A stretch of 64,000 bases of DNA from JACVRW01 sp963728495 (GCA_963728495.1 CAVSKI010000011.1:124001-188000); one strand, 5' to 3'; counted from the first letter of the stretch, positions 51,028 to 59,604 are shown. Program-made: numbers and translations. Notes: generated by a model not told the origin, from the sequence alone.

Positions 51028-51906
51028 ACGACCTACTCGATCGTCGCGCGCGATGACCGCAGCGGCGAGCTCGGCGTCGCCGTGCAGTCGCACTACTTCG
51101 GCGTCGGCTCGATCGTCAGCTGGGCCGAGCCCGGCGTGGGAGCGATCGCCAACCAGTCGGTGCCGGGTCCCGGCTACGGGGCGCGCGGGCTCGATCTGAT
51201 GCGCGACGGGACATCGGCGCCCGACGCCCTCGGGGAGCTGTTGTCAGGGGACGAGCAGGAGTCGGTGCGCCAGCTGGCGCTCGTAGACCGCCACGGACGC
51301 GTGGCCGTCCACACGGGGGCTCGCTGCATTAGAGAGGCGGGACATCGGGTGGCCGACGGCGTCTCGGCCCAGGCCAACATCATGAAGCGCGCGACCGTTC
51401 CCGCCGCGATGGTCGACGCCTACCTTGCGACGCCGGGAGACCTGGCTGACCGCCTGATGGCCGCGCTCGAGGCGGCGGAGGCCGAGGGCGGAGACCTGCG
51501 CGGCCGTCAGTCGGCGGCCCTGCGGGTGGCCTCCGCCCAGGCACCCGAGGAGCCTTTGTTCGACCTGCGCGTGGAAGACCATGCGGATCCTTTGGCCGAG
51601 CTTGCCCGCCTCGTGGCCGCGCGCCGCGCCTACCGCCGCGTGGACGCGGCCGACGAGCTGGCGGCGAGCGGCGACTTCGACAGGGCGTTCGCCGAGTACA
51701 CGGCGGCGCACGAGTCCCAGCCCGACAACGCCGAGCTCGCTTTCTGGCGTGGGGTGGCGCTGGCCTCGAGCGGTCGCGAGAAAGAGGCTCGGCCACTCCT
51801 CGAAGCGGCCTACCGGGAGAACGTGGGCTGGCGCGAGCTGCTGCGCCGGCTGCCCGCCGCCGGTCTCTTCCCGGACGACCGGGACCTACTCGACAGGCTG
51901 GTCTAA
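51028..51906 (+). CDS. DUF1028 family protein with possible ACG start
   Basis: A protein of 292 residues. The N-terminal DUF1028 domain (Ntn-hydrolase-like) reads TYSIVARDDRSGELGVAVQS, HYFGVGSIVSWAEPGVGAIA, NQSVPGPGYGARGLDLMRDG. The C-terminal 80 residues form TPR-like helices (YTAAHESQPDNAELAFWRGV). The normal start of the family would be Met-Thr-Tyr-Ser, and here the codon before Thr is ACG (51028-51030), 3 nt after the rpmA stop. The first standard start, GTG at 51082, would remove 18 conserved residues. A non-standard ACG start or a base error (ATG to ACG) is therefore likely. Confidence 0.75.
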   Translation, partial: TTYSIVARDDRSGELGVAVQSHYFGVGSIVSWAEPGVGAIANQSVPGPGYGARGLDLMRDGTSAPDALGELLSGDEQESVRQLALVDRHGRVAVHTGARCIREAGHRVADGVSAQANIMKRATVPAAMVDAYLATPGDLADRLMAALEAAEAEGGDLRGRQSAALRVASAQAPEEPLFDLRVEDHADPLAELARLVAARRAYRRVDAADELAASGDFDRAFAEYTAAHESQPDNAELAFWRGVALASSGREKEARPLLEAAYRENVGWRELLRRLPAAGLFPDDRDLLDRLV

Positions 51907-51908
51907 AC

Positions 51909-53186
51909 GTGTTCCACGACCGCGCGAAGATCCACGTGCGCGGTGGCGGTGGCGGCAACGGAGTCGTCTCCTTTCGCCGCGAGGCACACGTGCCCAAGGG
52001 CGGTCCCGACGGGGGGGACGGCGGCCACGGCGGCGACGTTGTGATCGTCTGCGACCCATCGCTGCGCGATCTCTCCTCGTTTCGGCGCGGCTCGCACTTC
52101 GCGGCCGGTCGGGGCGGGCACGGACAGGGAGCGAACAAGCACGGCGCCACCCCGAGCTCTCTCGAGGTACGGGTGGCCCCGGGCACCGTGATCGTCGATC
52201 CCGAGCTCGGCGACCGCTGGGACCTGACCGAGGGTGGCCAGCGGGCGCTGGTGGCGCGCGGCGGAAGCGGCGGGCGAGGCAACAAGCGCTTTGCCACTGC
52301 AACTCGTCAGGCGCCGCGCTTCGCCGAGAAGGGCCTCCCCGGCCAGGAGCGCTGGCTCGAGCTGAGGCTGCGGCTGCTTGCCGACGCCGGCCTCGTCGGG
52401 CTGCCCAACGCGGGCAAGTCATCGCTGCTCGCCCGCATGACGCGCGCCCAACCCAAGGTTGCCGGCTACCCGTTCACCACGCTCGAGCCCGTGCTGGGCA
52501 CGCTCGAGGGCCAGGATCGCCAGCTCGTTCTGGCGGACATTCCGGGCCTCATCGAAGGAGCCAGCGCAGGAGCGGGCCTGGGTCACGAGTTCCTCGCCCA
52601 CGTCGAGCGCTGCCGCCTGCTGGTGCACGTTCTCGACCTGGCGCCTCTGGACGGCTCAGACCCTCCGGCCAACCACGCCACCGTCGAGGCCGAGCTGCGT
52701 GAGCACGGGCACGGCCTCGCCGAGCTGCCCCGCATCCTGTGCCTCTCCAAGACCGATCTCGTGCCGGCGGACGTCGCCCGAGAGGCGGTTTCCTCCTGGG
52801 CGGAGCGGTTGGAGATCCCCGTGTACGCCACCTCGGCGGCAACCGGTGAGGGCCTCGACGCCCTGTCCGGCGCCATCTTCGAGCACGTCCCCGCTGAGGA
52901 GCCGCAGCCAGCGGCAGGCGAGCGGCCCGCGACCCACCGGGTGTACCGGCCCGGCGAGGGCGACGGCTACCGGGTGGTGAAGACCGGTCCGGGCGCCTTT
53001 CGGGTCGAGGGCGGTCGGATCGATCGCCTCGTGGCACGCCACGACGTCGACAACGATCAGGCGCTGCGCTACGTCGAGGAGCGCCTGCGCGTCCTCGGCG
53101 TGATCCGGGCTCTGGAGGCCGCCGGCTTCGAGCCGGGAGACGACGTCGAGATTGCCGGGATCGTGTTCGAGCTCGATCCCGGTTGA
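51909..53186 (+). CDS. obgE: GTPase Obg
   Basis: A 425-residue ribosome-assembly GTPase. Residues 1-158 are the glycine-rich Obg fold (FHDRAKIHVRGGGGGNGVVS, GGPDGGDGGHGGDVV). The G domain follows with G1 GLPNAGKSSLL, G3 DIPGLIEGA and G4 SKTD. The C-terminal OCT domain runs from about 345 (HRVYRPGEGDGYRVVKTGPG). The GTG start lies 2 nt after the previous stop. It works late in 50S assembly, next to the L21 and L27 genes. Confidence 0.95.
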   Translation: MFHDRAKIHVRGGGGGNGVVSFRREAHVPKGGPDGGDGGHGGDVVIVCDPSLRDLSSFRRGSHFAAGRGGHGQGANKHGATPSSLEVRVAPGTVIVDPELGDRWDLTEGGQRALVARGGSGGRGNKRFATATRQAPRFAEKGLPGQERWLELRLRLLADAGLVGLPNAGKSSLLARMTRAQPKVAGYPFTTLEPVLGTLEGQDRQLVLADIPGLIEGASAGAGLGHEFLAHVERCRLLVHVLDLAPLDGSDPPANHATVEAELREHGHGLAELPRILCLSKTDLVPADVAREAVSSWAERLEIPVYATSAATGEGLDALSGAIFEHVPAEEPQPAAGERPATHRVYRPGEGDGYRVVKTGPGAFRVEGGRIDRLVARHDVDNDQALRYVEERLRVLGVIRALEAAGFEPGDDVEIAGIVFELDPG

Positions 53187-53199
53187 TAGAAGTTCTCAG

Positions 53200-53598
53200 G
53201 TGCTTCGGACCCTTCCCGCGCTGGCGCTGCTCGCGTTAGGCCTGATCGCCTGCGGCGGCAGCGACGACGAGGCCGACGCCCAGCAGACCGTGCGTGATTT
53301 CGTAGAAGCCACCAACGAGCGCGACGGCGAGAGGTTGTGTGGCGAGCTCGTGACACAGGAGTTCAAGGAGCAGGCCACCGGCGCCACCGGCGATCGCGTG
53401 AATCGGATCTGCGAGCAGCAGCTCGAGCTGACGACGGAGCTCGACCTGAAGCTGCTGGCCGTCGGCGCGACCGAAGTCGACGGCGAGCGCGCCACCGTGC
53501 ACACGCGACTCGACATCGACGGCGTGAAGGCCCCTCGCATCTTCCAGCTCCAGAAGGAAGACGGGTCGTGGAAGCTCGCCTCCGGCTCGGGCGAATAG
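53200..53598 (+). CDS. small lipoprotein
   Basis: A 132-residue lipoprotein with a lipobox LIAC (LPALALLALGLIACGGSDDE; the Cys is residue 18). The mature domain of about 110 residues (TVRDFVEATNERDGERLCGE; TRLDIDGVKAPRIFQLQKED) has the look of the small NTF2-like or DUF4878-type extracytoplasmic domains. The GTG at 53200 is chosen because it starts the signal directly. Its TAG is followed immediately by the proB start. Confidence 0.78.
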   Translation: MLRTLPALALLALGLIACGGSDDEADAQQTVRDFVEATNERDGERLCGELVTQEFKEQATGATGDRVNRICEQQLELTTELDLKLLAVGATEVDGERATVHTRLDIDGVKAPRIFQLQKEDGSWKLASGSGE

Positions 53599-54690
53599 AT
53601 GACCACGCTCGTGGTCAAGCTGGGTTCGAGCATCGTGGCCGACGATCGGGGCGAGGTGCAGCTCGACGTGCTCGGGGCGCTCTGCGACCAGGTGGCGGCG
53701 CGGCGCGCGTCGGGTGACGAAACGGTGGTGGTGACCTCCGGAGCCATCGCCCGCGGCATGCGCCTGATGGATCTGCCGATGCGCCCGCGGGCTATGGAGG
53801 AGCTGCAGGCCGCCTCGGCCGTCGGCCAGGGCAAGCTCTACCGAATCTACGACGAGCTGCTCCAGGCGCGCGGGGTGAGGTCCGCGCAGGTGCTGCTGAC
53901 CTTCTTCGACATGTCGGCTCGTACCCACTACCTCAACGCACGCCACACGCTGCGCAAGCTGCTCGACTGGCACGTGGTGCCGGTGATCAACGAGAACGAC
54001 ACCACCACTACGGACGAGATCTCCTTCGGCGACAATGACTTCCTCGCCGCCCAGGTGGCGATCCTGTTGGGAGCGGACGCCCTGGTGCTGCTCACCGACA
54101 CCGGTGGGCTCTACACCAGCGACCCCAGCAGCGATCCCTCGGCCGAGCTGATCGCCGACGTGCACGAGCTGGAGCAGCTCGAGAGCTACGACATCGGGCT
54201 GTCGACCTCGCCGCTGGGCTCGGGCGGCATGCGCTCCAAGGTGGTGGCGGCGGACATGGCCACGGCCGCCGGGATTCCCGTGGTGATCACCGGCGGAACC
54301 GACCCCGCGGCCGTGGCGGCCGCCCTCTCCGGCGAGCGCACCGGCACGCGCTTCCATCCGCAGCGCGGGCGCGTCTCGAGCTTCAAGCTGTGGCTCAAGT
54401 ACGCCAAGCCGACGCACGGCCGAGTGGCGATCGACGAGGGGGCCGAGCGCGCACTGCGCGAGCGGGGTACGAGCCTCTTGCCGGTGGGGGTGGTCGAGGT
54501 GGAGGGAGAGTTCGACGCGGGGGACGCCGTGGAGGTCACCTGCAACGGACGACCGGTGGGCAAGGGCATCGTCGGTTACTCCTCGGGTGAGCTGCGGCGC
54601 ATCAAGGGCCTCAAGACCGACGCGGTGCGCGAGCTGCTGCCCAGGGCGACCGAGGAGGCCGTGCACCGCGATTACTTCGTCCTTGATTAG
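53599..54690 (+). CDS. proB: glutamate 5-kinase
   Basis: A 363-residue enzyme that catalyses the first step of proline synthesis. The amino-acid kinase domain (residues 1-255) has VVKLGSSIVADDRGE, VTSGAIARGM, NENDTTTTDEISFGDND and LTDTGGLYTSDPSSDPSAE. A PUA domain follows at about 275-355 (GRVAIDEGAERALRERGTSL). The next enzyme of the pathway, ProA, is encoded one gene downstream. The stop of the lipoprotein gene abuts its start. Confidence 0.95.
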   Translation: MTTLVVKLGSSIVADDRGEVQLDVLGALCDQVAARRASGDETVVVTSGAIARGMRLMDLPMRPRAMEELQAASAVGQGKLYRIYDELLQARGVRSAQVLLTFFDMSARTHYLNARHTLRKLLDWHVVPVINENDTTTTDEISFGDNDFLAAQVAILLGADALVLLTDTGGLYTSDPSSDPSAELIADVHELEQLESYDIGLSTSPLGSGGMRSKVVAADMATAAGIPVVITGGTDPAAVAAALSGERTGTRFHPQRGRVSSFKLWLKYAKPTHGRVAIDEGAERALRERGTSLLPVGVVEVEGEFDAGDAVEVTCNGRPVGKGIVGYSSGELRRIKGLKTDAVRELLPRATEEAVHRDYFVLD

Positions 54691-54696
54691 GCGCCG

Positions 54697-56016
54697 GTGC
54701 CTCGCCTGCGCTCGCCCTACGACCGCGAGATCTTCACGCTCGCGCTGCCCGCCCTCGGAGCCCTGGCCGCCGAGCCGCTCTATCTCCTTGCCGACACGGC
54801 GATGGTGGGCCACCTGGGCACGCAGGAGCTCGCGGCGCTGGCCATCGCGGGCACGCTTATCGTGGGCGCGTTCACGCTGTTCAACTTCCTGACCTACGGC
54901 ACGACCGCGCAGGTCGCGCGGCTGCAGGGTGCGGGCGAGGAGCTCGTGGCGGGCCGGATCGCGGCCCAGGCGCTGTGGCTCTCAACCGCCATCGGCCTCG
55001 GCCTGACCGCCGTGCTCGCCGGTCTAGCGGTTCCGCTCGTGGACCTCATGGGCGCCGAGGGGCGGACGGGCGATCTCGCGGTGATGTACCTGCGCATCGG
55101 TGCGCTCGGCCTGCCCTTCGCTCTGATCGCCCTGGCCGGCCAGGGTTACCTGCGTGGCGTGTCCGACCTACGTTCGCCGCTGGTGATCGTGGTGATCGCG
55201 AACGTGGCCAACGTGCTGCTCAATCTCCTGTTCATCTACGGCTTCGGCTGGGGGCTCGCCGGCTCGGCCTGGGCCACGGTGGTCGCGCAGGCCGGCATGG
55301 GGGCGGCCTTCATCCGCGCGCTACTCGCCGCGCCCGCCGATTCGCGCCGGCCATCGCTCGAGAGCATGAGGCCGCTCGCGCGAATCGGAAGCGAGATCTT
55401 CGTCCGCACCGCGGCGCTGTACGCCTCGTTTCTCGTGGCGGGCGCCGTGCTGGCCCGAGTGGGGGAGGCGTCACTGGGCGCTCACCAGATCGCCTTCCAG
55501 CTGTTCGTGTTCCTGGCGCTCGTGCTCGACGCGATCGCGATCGCGGGACAGGTGATCGTGGGCCGCTCGCTCGGCGCCGGCGATGCCGAAGGGGCCTACC
55601 GCGCGGCGCGGCGGATGATCGAGTGGGCGGTGGCCGCCGGAGCGTTGTTCGCTCTGTTGATGCTCGCTCTGATCGACGTGCTGCCGAGAGCCTTCACGAG
55701 TGACCCCCGGGTGGTCGAGCGAGCGCAGGAGGTGTGGCCGCTGTTCGCGCTGATGCAGCCGGCCAACGGCGCGGTCTTCGCGCTCGACGGCATCCTGATC
55801 GGGGCCGGCGACACCCGCTTTCTCATGTGGGGGATGCTCGTGGCGTCGGTGGGCGTCTTCGTGCCGATCGCACTGGGCTCGCTCGCGCTCGGCCTGGGGA
55901 TCGTCGGCGTGTGGGTCGGCCTCGTCGCGCTGATCCTGGTCCGCCTCGCCACCTGCGGCTGGCGCTTCCGGGGACGCCGCTGGGCGATCGTGGGCGCGCC
56001 CCAGGCCTCCGCCTAG
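54697..56016 (+). CDS. MATE family efflux transporter
   Basis: A 439-residue protein with twelve hydrophobic helices in two homologous halves. MatE/DinF-type motifs are IFTLALPALGALAAEPLYLL, DTAMVGHLGTQELAALAIAG and GEASLGAHQIAFQLFVFLAL. It probably exports cationic or organic compounds using an ion gradient. The GTG start lies 6 nt after proB and splits proB from proA within the operon. Confidence 0.9.
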   Translation: MPRLRSPYDREIFTLALPALGALAAEPLYLLADTAMVGHLGTQELAALAIAGTLIVGAFTLFNFLTYGTTAQVARLQGAGEELVAGRIAAQALWLSTAIGLGLTAVLAGLAVPLVDLMGAEGRTGDLAVMYLRIGALGLPFALIALAGQGYLRGVSDLRSPLVIVVIANVANVLLNLLFIYGFGWGLAGSAWATVVAQAGMGAAFIRALLAAPADSRRPSLESMRPLARIGSEIFVRTAALYASFLVAGAVLARVGEASLGAHQIAFQLFVFLALVLDAIAIAGQVIVGRSLGAGDAEGAYRAARRMIEWAVAAGALFALLMLALIDVLPRAFTSDPRVVERAQEVWPLFALMQPANGAVFALDGILIGAGDTRFLMWGMLVASVGVFVPIALGSLALGLGIVGVWVGLVALILVRLATCGWRFRGRRWAIVGAPQASA

Positions 56017-56044
56017 CGCAGTTGGGCCGATACCCTTGCCCTCG

Positions 56045-57316
56045 ATGGCCACCACCGCCCAATCCGTCGCCGAGGTCTGCGCCGCCGCGCGCAGTGCCGC
56101 CCGCGGGCTCGCGCGCCTCGACACCGACACCAAGAACGCCGCGCTGCTGGCCATGGCGGACGCGCTCCGGGACCGGACGGACGAGATCCTCGAGGCCAAC
56201 GCCCTCGACATGGATGCGGGTGCCGGGGCCGGCCTGCACTCGGGTCTGCTCGACCGGCTCGAGCTGAGCGCCGAACGGCTGGCGGGCATCGCCGCCGACG
56301 TGCGCACGATCGCCGGGCTACCCGATCCCGTCGGCGAGACCGTCGAGGGCTGGCGCCTGCCCAACGGGCTCGACATCCGCCGCGTACGCGTGCCGCTCGG
56401 TGTGGTGGCCGTGGTCTACGAGGCGCGTCCCAACGTGACGATCGACTGCTCGGCGCTGTGCCTCAAGTCGGGCAACGCGATCGTGTTGCGCGGATCCTCG
56501 ACGGCAGCGCACTCCAATGCCGTGCTGGCCCAGGTGGCGTCGTCTGCGGTTGCCGATGCGGGCGTGCCCGAGGGAGCGATCTCGATCGTCTCCGGAGGCG
56601 ACCGTGACGAGCTGCGCCAGATCGCCACTCAGGACGGCGTGGTCGACCTGATCATTCCCCGTGGTGGCGAGGGTCTGAAGGCAGCGTTGAAGGAGCACGC
56701 CACCGTGCCCGTGATGTACGCGGCCGCGGGCAACTGCCACGTGTTCGTGGACGCCAGCGCGAATCTCGACGACGCCGCGGCGATAACCGTCAACGCCAAG
56801 GTCCAGCGCCCCTCGGTGTGCAACGCCGCGGAAACGCTGCTCGTGCACGCCGACGTGGCCGCTCAGTTCGTACCGCGCGTGCTGGGTGAGTTGCGCGAGA
56901 AGGGTGTGGAGCTGCGGGTGGACGGGCGCACACGCTCGGTCGCCGGTGAGCTGGCCGACTCGCTGGGCGACGCCACCCAGGAGGACTGGGAGAGCGAGTA
57001 CCACGCGCTGATCTTGGCCGTGAAGGTCGTGGACAGCGCCGACGAGGCGATCGAGCACGTGAACCGGTACGGCTCCGGGCACTCGGAGGCGATCGTCACC
57101 GGCTCGACCGAGTCCGCTCGCGCGTTCACCGACGGCGTGGACGCCGCCTGCGTGTACGTGAACGCTTCCACTCGCTTCACCGACGGGGCGGTTTTCGGCA
57201 TGGGGGCCGAGATCGGAAACTCGACTCAGAAGCTCCACGCGCGCGGCCCGATCGCGCTGCGCGAGCTCACCACGTACAAGTTCGTGATCGAGGGATCCGG
57301 CCAGGTCCGCGAGTAG
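56045..57316 (+). CDS. proA: glutamate-5-semialdehyde dehydrogenase (gamma-glutamyl phosphate reductase)
   Basis: A 423-residue enzyme for the second step of proline synthesis. Family landmarks are RVPLGVVAVVYEARPNVTID, SGNAIVLRGSSTAAHSN, DLIIPRGGEGLKAALKEHAT, the catalytic Cys in QRPSVCNAAETLLVH, and NASTRFTDGAVFGMGAEIGN. TACCCT (56031-56036) lies 8 nt before the ATG, so the gene may have its own leaderless promoter. An in-frame TTG at 56036 is less likely. Confidence 0.95.
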   Translation: MATTAQSVAEVCAAARSAARGLARLDTDTKNAALLAMADALRDRTDEILEANALDMDAGAGAGLHSGLLDRLELSAERLAGIAADVRTIAGLPDPVGETVEGWRLPNGLDIRRVRVPLGVVAVVYEARPNVTIDCSALCLKSGNAIVLRGSSTAAHSNAVLAQVASSAVADAGVPEGAISIVSGGDRDELRQIATQDGVVDLIIPRGGEGLKAALKEHATVPVMYAAAGNCHVFVDASANLDDAAAITVNAKVQRPSVCNAAETLLVHADVAAQFVPRVLGELREKGVELRVDGRTRSVAGELADSLGDATQEDWESEYHALILAVKVVDSADEAIEHVNRYGSGHSEAIVTGSTESARAFTDGVDAACVYVNASTRFTDGAVFGMGAEIGNSTQKLHARGPIALRELTTYKFVIEGSGQVRE

Positions 57317-57322
57317 CTCCCT

Positions 57323-57952
57323 TTGCGTGTAGGAATTCTCGGAGGCGCGTTCAACCCGCCGCACATCGGTCACCTGGTGTGTGCGCAGGAGGCCCTGCTG
57401 CAGCTCGAGCTCGACCGGGTGGTGTTCATCCCGGTCGGCGAGGCGCCCCATCGCGAGCTCGAGATCGACCCCGGACCCGAGACCCGGCTGGAGATGGTGG
57501 AGCTGGCGATCGCCGACGATGCCCGCTTCGAGGCGTCGCGCATAGAGATCGACCGCGACGGCCCCTCCTACACGGCGGACACCCTGCGCGCGTTGCGCGA
57601 CGCCGAGCCCGGCGACGAGCTGTTTCTGATCCTCGGTGGCGACCAAGCGGCGGCGCTGCCCAAATGGCACGAGCCCGAGCAGGTGCTCGAAATGGCGCAG
57701 GTGGCGGTGGTAGAGCGCACGAATTGGTCGCGCAATGCGGTGGGCATACGGGTCGGGCGCCTCGAGGGCGCCCGGCGGATCCGCTACCTCGAGATGCCGA
57801 TCATCCAGGTTTCGTCCAGCTCGATCCGCCGACGGGTGGCGGGCGGCCTGCCGATTCGGTACCTCGTGCCGGACCGGGTGGCCAACCACATCGGCGCAAA
57901 CGACCTGTACGGCGCAATTAGAAAGGCCCCGGTGGCCGAGGCGTCGACGTGA
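57323..57952 (+). CDS. nadD: nicotinate-nucleotide adenylyltransferase
   Basis: A 209-residue enzyme that forms nicotinate adenine dinucleotide in NAD synthesis. The nucleotidyltransferase signature GGAFNPPHIGHLV is at residues 7-19 and the second motif is VSSSSIRRRVAGGLPIRYLV near the C-terminus. The TTG start at 57323 follows proA by 6 nt. The rsfS gene overlaps its end by 4 nt (GTGA). Confidence 0.93.
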   Translation: MRVGILGGAFNPPHIGHLVCAQEALLQLELDRVVFIPVGEAPHRELEIDPGPETRLEMVELAIADDARFEASRIEIDRDGPSYTADTLRALRDAEPGDELFLILGGDQAAALPKWHEPEQVLEMAQVAVVERTNWSRNAVGIRVGRLEGARRIRYLEMPIIQVSSSSIRRRVAGGLPIRYLVPDRVANHIGANDLYGAIRKAPVAEAST

Positions 57953-58311
57953 GCGCGCCGGCAGCCGAGTCCGCGGCGCTGGCCGAGCGGATCGCCGAGA
58001 TCGCCTCGGATCGCAAGGCCATCGATATCCGCGTGGTCGACCTGCGCGAGATCGTGTCCTACACCGACTTCTTCGTGATCTGCTCGGGCAACACCGAGCG
58101 CCAGACCAAAGCCATCCGGGACGCGATCCATGAGGAGCTCAAGCGGGCCGACGAGCGCCTGCTGCCGCGCCGCTCCGAGGGCGATCGCGAGGCCCGCTGG
58201 ATCCTGCTGGACTACCTCGACGTGATCGTGCACATCTTCACGCCCGACGCGCGCGAGTACTACCGCCTGGAGCAGCTCTGGGGCGAAGCGCCGGCCCGTT
58301 CCGTGGGCTGA
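57949..58311 (+). CDS. rsfS: ribosomal silencing factor RsfS
   Basis: A 120-residue member of the RsfS/YbeB/iojap family, which binds L14 and prevents subunit joining. Typical text is SDRKAIDIRVVDLREIVSYT, DFFVICSGNTERQTKAI, and GDREARWILLDYLDVIVHIF. It is coupled to nadD, the standard pair. Confidence 0.94.
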   Translation: MSAPAAESAALAERIAEIASDRKAIDIRVVDLREIVSYTDFFVICSGNTERQTKAIRDAIHEELKRADERLLPRRSEGDREARWILLDYLDVIVHIFTPDAREYYRLEQLWGEAPARSVG

Positions 58312-58327
58312 TCCGTCCGACATCCAT

Positions 58328-58343
58328 GCGAACATATGTTCGC
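58328..58343. promoter_or_regulatory. perfect LexA-type SOS box over a start codon
   Basis: GCGAACATATGTTCGC is a 16-bp perfect palindrome. Its core CGAACATATGTTCG fits the Gram-positive SOS box (GAAC-N4-GTTC). The ATG start codon of the endonuclease-like gene (58336-58338) is the centre of the palindrome. LexA binding here would block initiation of a leaderless transcript, so the downstream gene may be DNA-damage inducible. Confidence 0.65.
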
Positions 58344-58975
58344 TGTGGACACCAACCGAAAAGGCGCCATCGCCGAGATGAAGATCGCCACCGCCGCGAC
58401 GGAGCTCGGCGTCCCGGTTCTGAGGCCGATGACCGAGCACGGACGCTACGACCTGGCCTTCGAAGTCGGGGGCAGCATCCTTCGCGTGCAATGCAAGTGG
58501 GGAGCGCTGCATCAGGAAGAGGCGGTGATCAAGGTTTCTCTGCGGAGCTCGTATCTCACGCCGGCGGGGTACATCAAGTCCTCGCTACACGCCGAACGAG
58601 ATCGATCTCGTTGCCGTTTACTGCGGAGCCCTCGACCGGTGTTACCTTGTTCCCAGCGCGCTCGCTTGCGGTAGGACCGCCATTCATCTCAGGGTCGCAC
58701 CGCCGCGAAATGGCCAGCGCGGATGCATTAACCTTGCGTCAGAGTTCGAGTTACAAGGGGCTGTAGCTCAGCTGGAAGAGCGTCGCGCTGGCAGCGCGAA
58801 GGCCAGGGGTTCGAGTCCCCTCAGCTCCACTCCCACCCGCACCGAAGTCGGTTGCCACCAGTTCCGCAACCACTTCGGCTTCTACCTCGAGCGCGCCGCC
58901 GCCGGCGACACCATCGAGGTCAGCCGGCGCGGCCGTCCCTATGCCCGGCTCGTGCCTGTCGAGGGGGTGCCTTAG
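58336..58975 (+). CDS. PD-(D/E)XK homing-endonuclease-like protein reading through tRNA-Ala into a Phd-like tail (one frameshift)
   Basis: Residues 1-80 fit the small PD-(D/E)XK endonucleases associated with group I introns: Glu14 (KGAIAE), Asp39 (GRYDLAF), Gln52-x-Lys54 (VQCKW). One extra C near 58584 breaks the frame; corrected, it continues YTPNEIDLVAVYCGALDRCY, LVPSALACGRTAIHLRVAPP, then passes in frame through the whole tRNA-Ala gene (QLEERRAGSAKARG). It ends with a Phd/YefM-antitoxin-like segment (HQFRNHFGFYLERAAAGDTI, VSRRGRPYARLVP) at TAG 58973. No ATG, GTG or TTG precedes that segment after the tRNA, so it is read only as part of the long frame. There is no partner toxin. As sequenced, the uncorrected frame stops at 58674. 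Confidence 0.65.
58757..58829 (+). tRNA. tRNA-Ala (anticodon GGC)
   Basis: A complete 73-nt cloverleaf. Acceptor stem GGGGCTG / CAGCTCC includes the G3-U70 wobble pair, the main identity element of tRNA-Ala. D stem GCTC / GAGC; anticodon stem TCGCG / CGCGA with loop CTGGCAG, anticodon GGC; 5-nt variable region; T stem AGGGG / CCCCT with loop TTCGAGT. The 3' CCA is not encoded. It lies on the same strand as, and inside, the endonuclease-antitoxin reading frame. Confidence 0.96.
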
Positions 58976-59604
58976 GCGCTCTTGACGGCGATTCCCCGCA
59001 GCACGTGGGCCACCCGGTCGCAGGCGTCGATGCCGTCCTCGACCCGCTCGAAGATGTCCTTCCAGCGAATCACGACCATCGGGTCGACCCCGCCCTCGAA
59101 GAGCGCAGAGAGGCCGTCGCGCAGCAGGCGGTCGCCCTCGTTCTCCAGGCGCTTGATCTCGCGCAGGTGGGGCGTTGCCTCGCCGGGCGCTTCCAGCGTG
59201 CTCGTGGCGGCGGCGACCTCCCGACCGGCTGCGCAGAGCGTGTCGGTCAGCGCGATGGCCTGGTCCATGGGGGCTTCGACGCGGTAGAGCCCGAGGAAGT
59301 CGGCCGCCTCCTCGGCGTAATCGACCACGTCGTCCAGCCCCGAGGCGAGCGCCAGCACGTCGCTTCGCTCGAAGGGCACGGCGAGGCGCGAGTAGAGGTG
59401 GTGGATCACATCGTGGGTGACGCTGTCGTTGTCGTGCTCGAGGTCCACGAGCTCGATCCGCTTCTCGCGGCCGTCGGGCCATAGGCGCATGAGCTCGCAC
59501 AGCAGGGCGGTCGCCAGCTCCACGTTGCGCCCGGCCTGCCTCAGCATGGCGTAGAGCTCGCCGTAGTCGGGCTGGCGTCCGGTCAGCTTCGACAGGGTCT
59601 CCAT
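58972..59604 (-). CDS. DUF47 (PhoU-like) phosphate regulator
   Basis: A 210-residue all-helical protein of the DUF47/PhoU-like family, often linked to low-affinity phosphate transporters. It shows two helical repeats (LEHDNDSVTHDVIHHLYSRL; REIKRLENEGDRLLRDGLSA) with the family pattern of E/D-x3-D metal sites, as well as VPFERSDVLALASGLDDVVD. No Pit transporter gene is adjacent here. The ATG at 59604 gives the usual length. Its stop overlaps the end of the convergent reading frame by 4 nt. Confidence 0.88.
   Translation of the reverse strand: METLSKLTGRQPDYGELYAMLRQAGRNVELATALLCELMRLWPDGREKRIELVDLEHDNDSVTHDVIHHLYSRLAVPFERSDVLALASGLDDVVDYAEEAADFLGLYRVEAPMDQAIALTDTLCAAGREVAAATSTLEAPGEATPHLREIKRLENEGDRLLRDGLSALFEGGVDPMVVIRWKDIFERVEDGIDACDRVAHVLRGIAVKSA

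Noticed and set aside
58757..58829. tRNA-Ala as an integration site of a genomic island
   Set aside because: No integrase gene or direct repeat of the tRNA 3' end is present within the window. The downstream genes look like core genome.
58831..58975. A free-standing Phd/YefM antitoxin gene
   Set aside because: It has no start codon after the tRNA and no toxin partner. It is better explained as the tail of the frame that begins at 58336.
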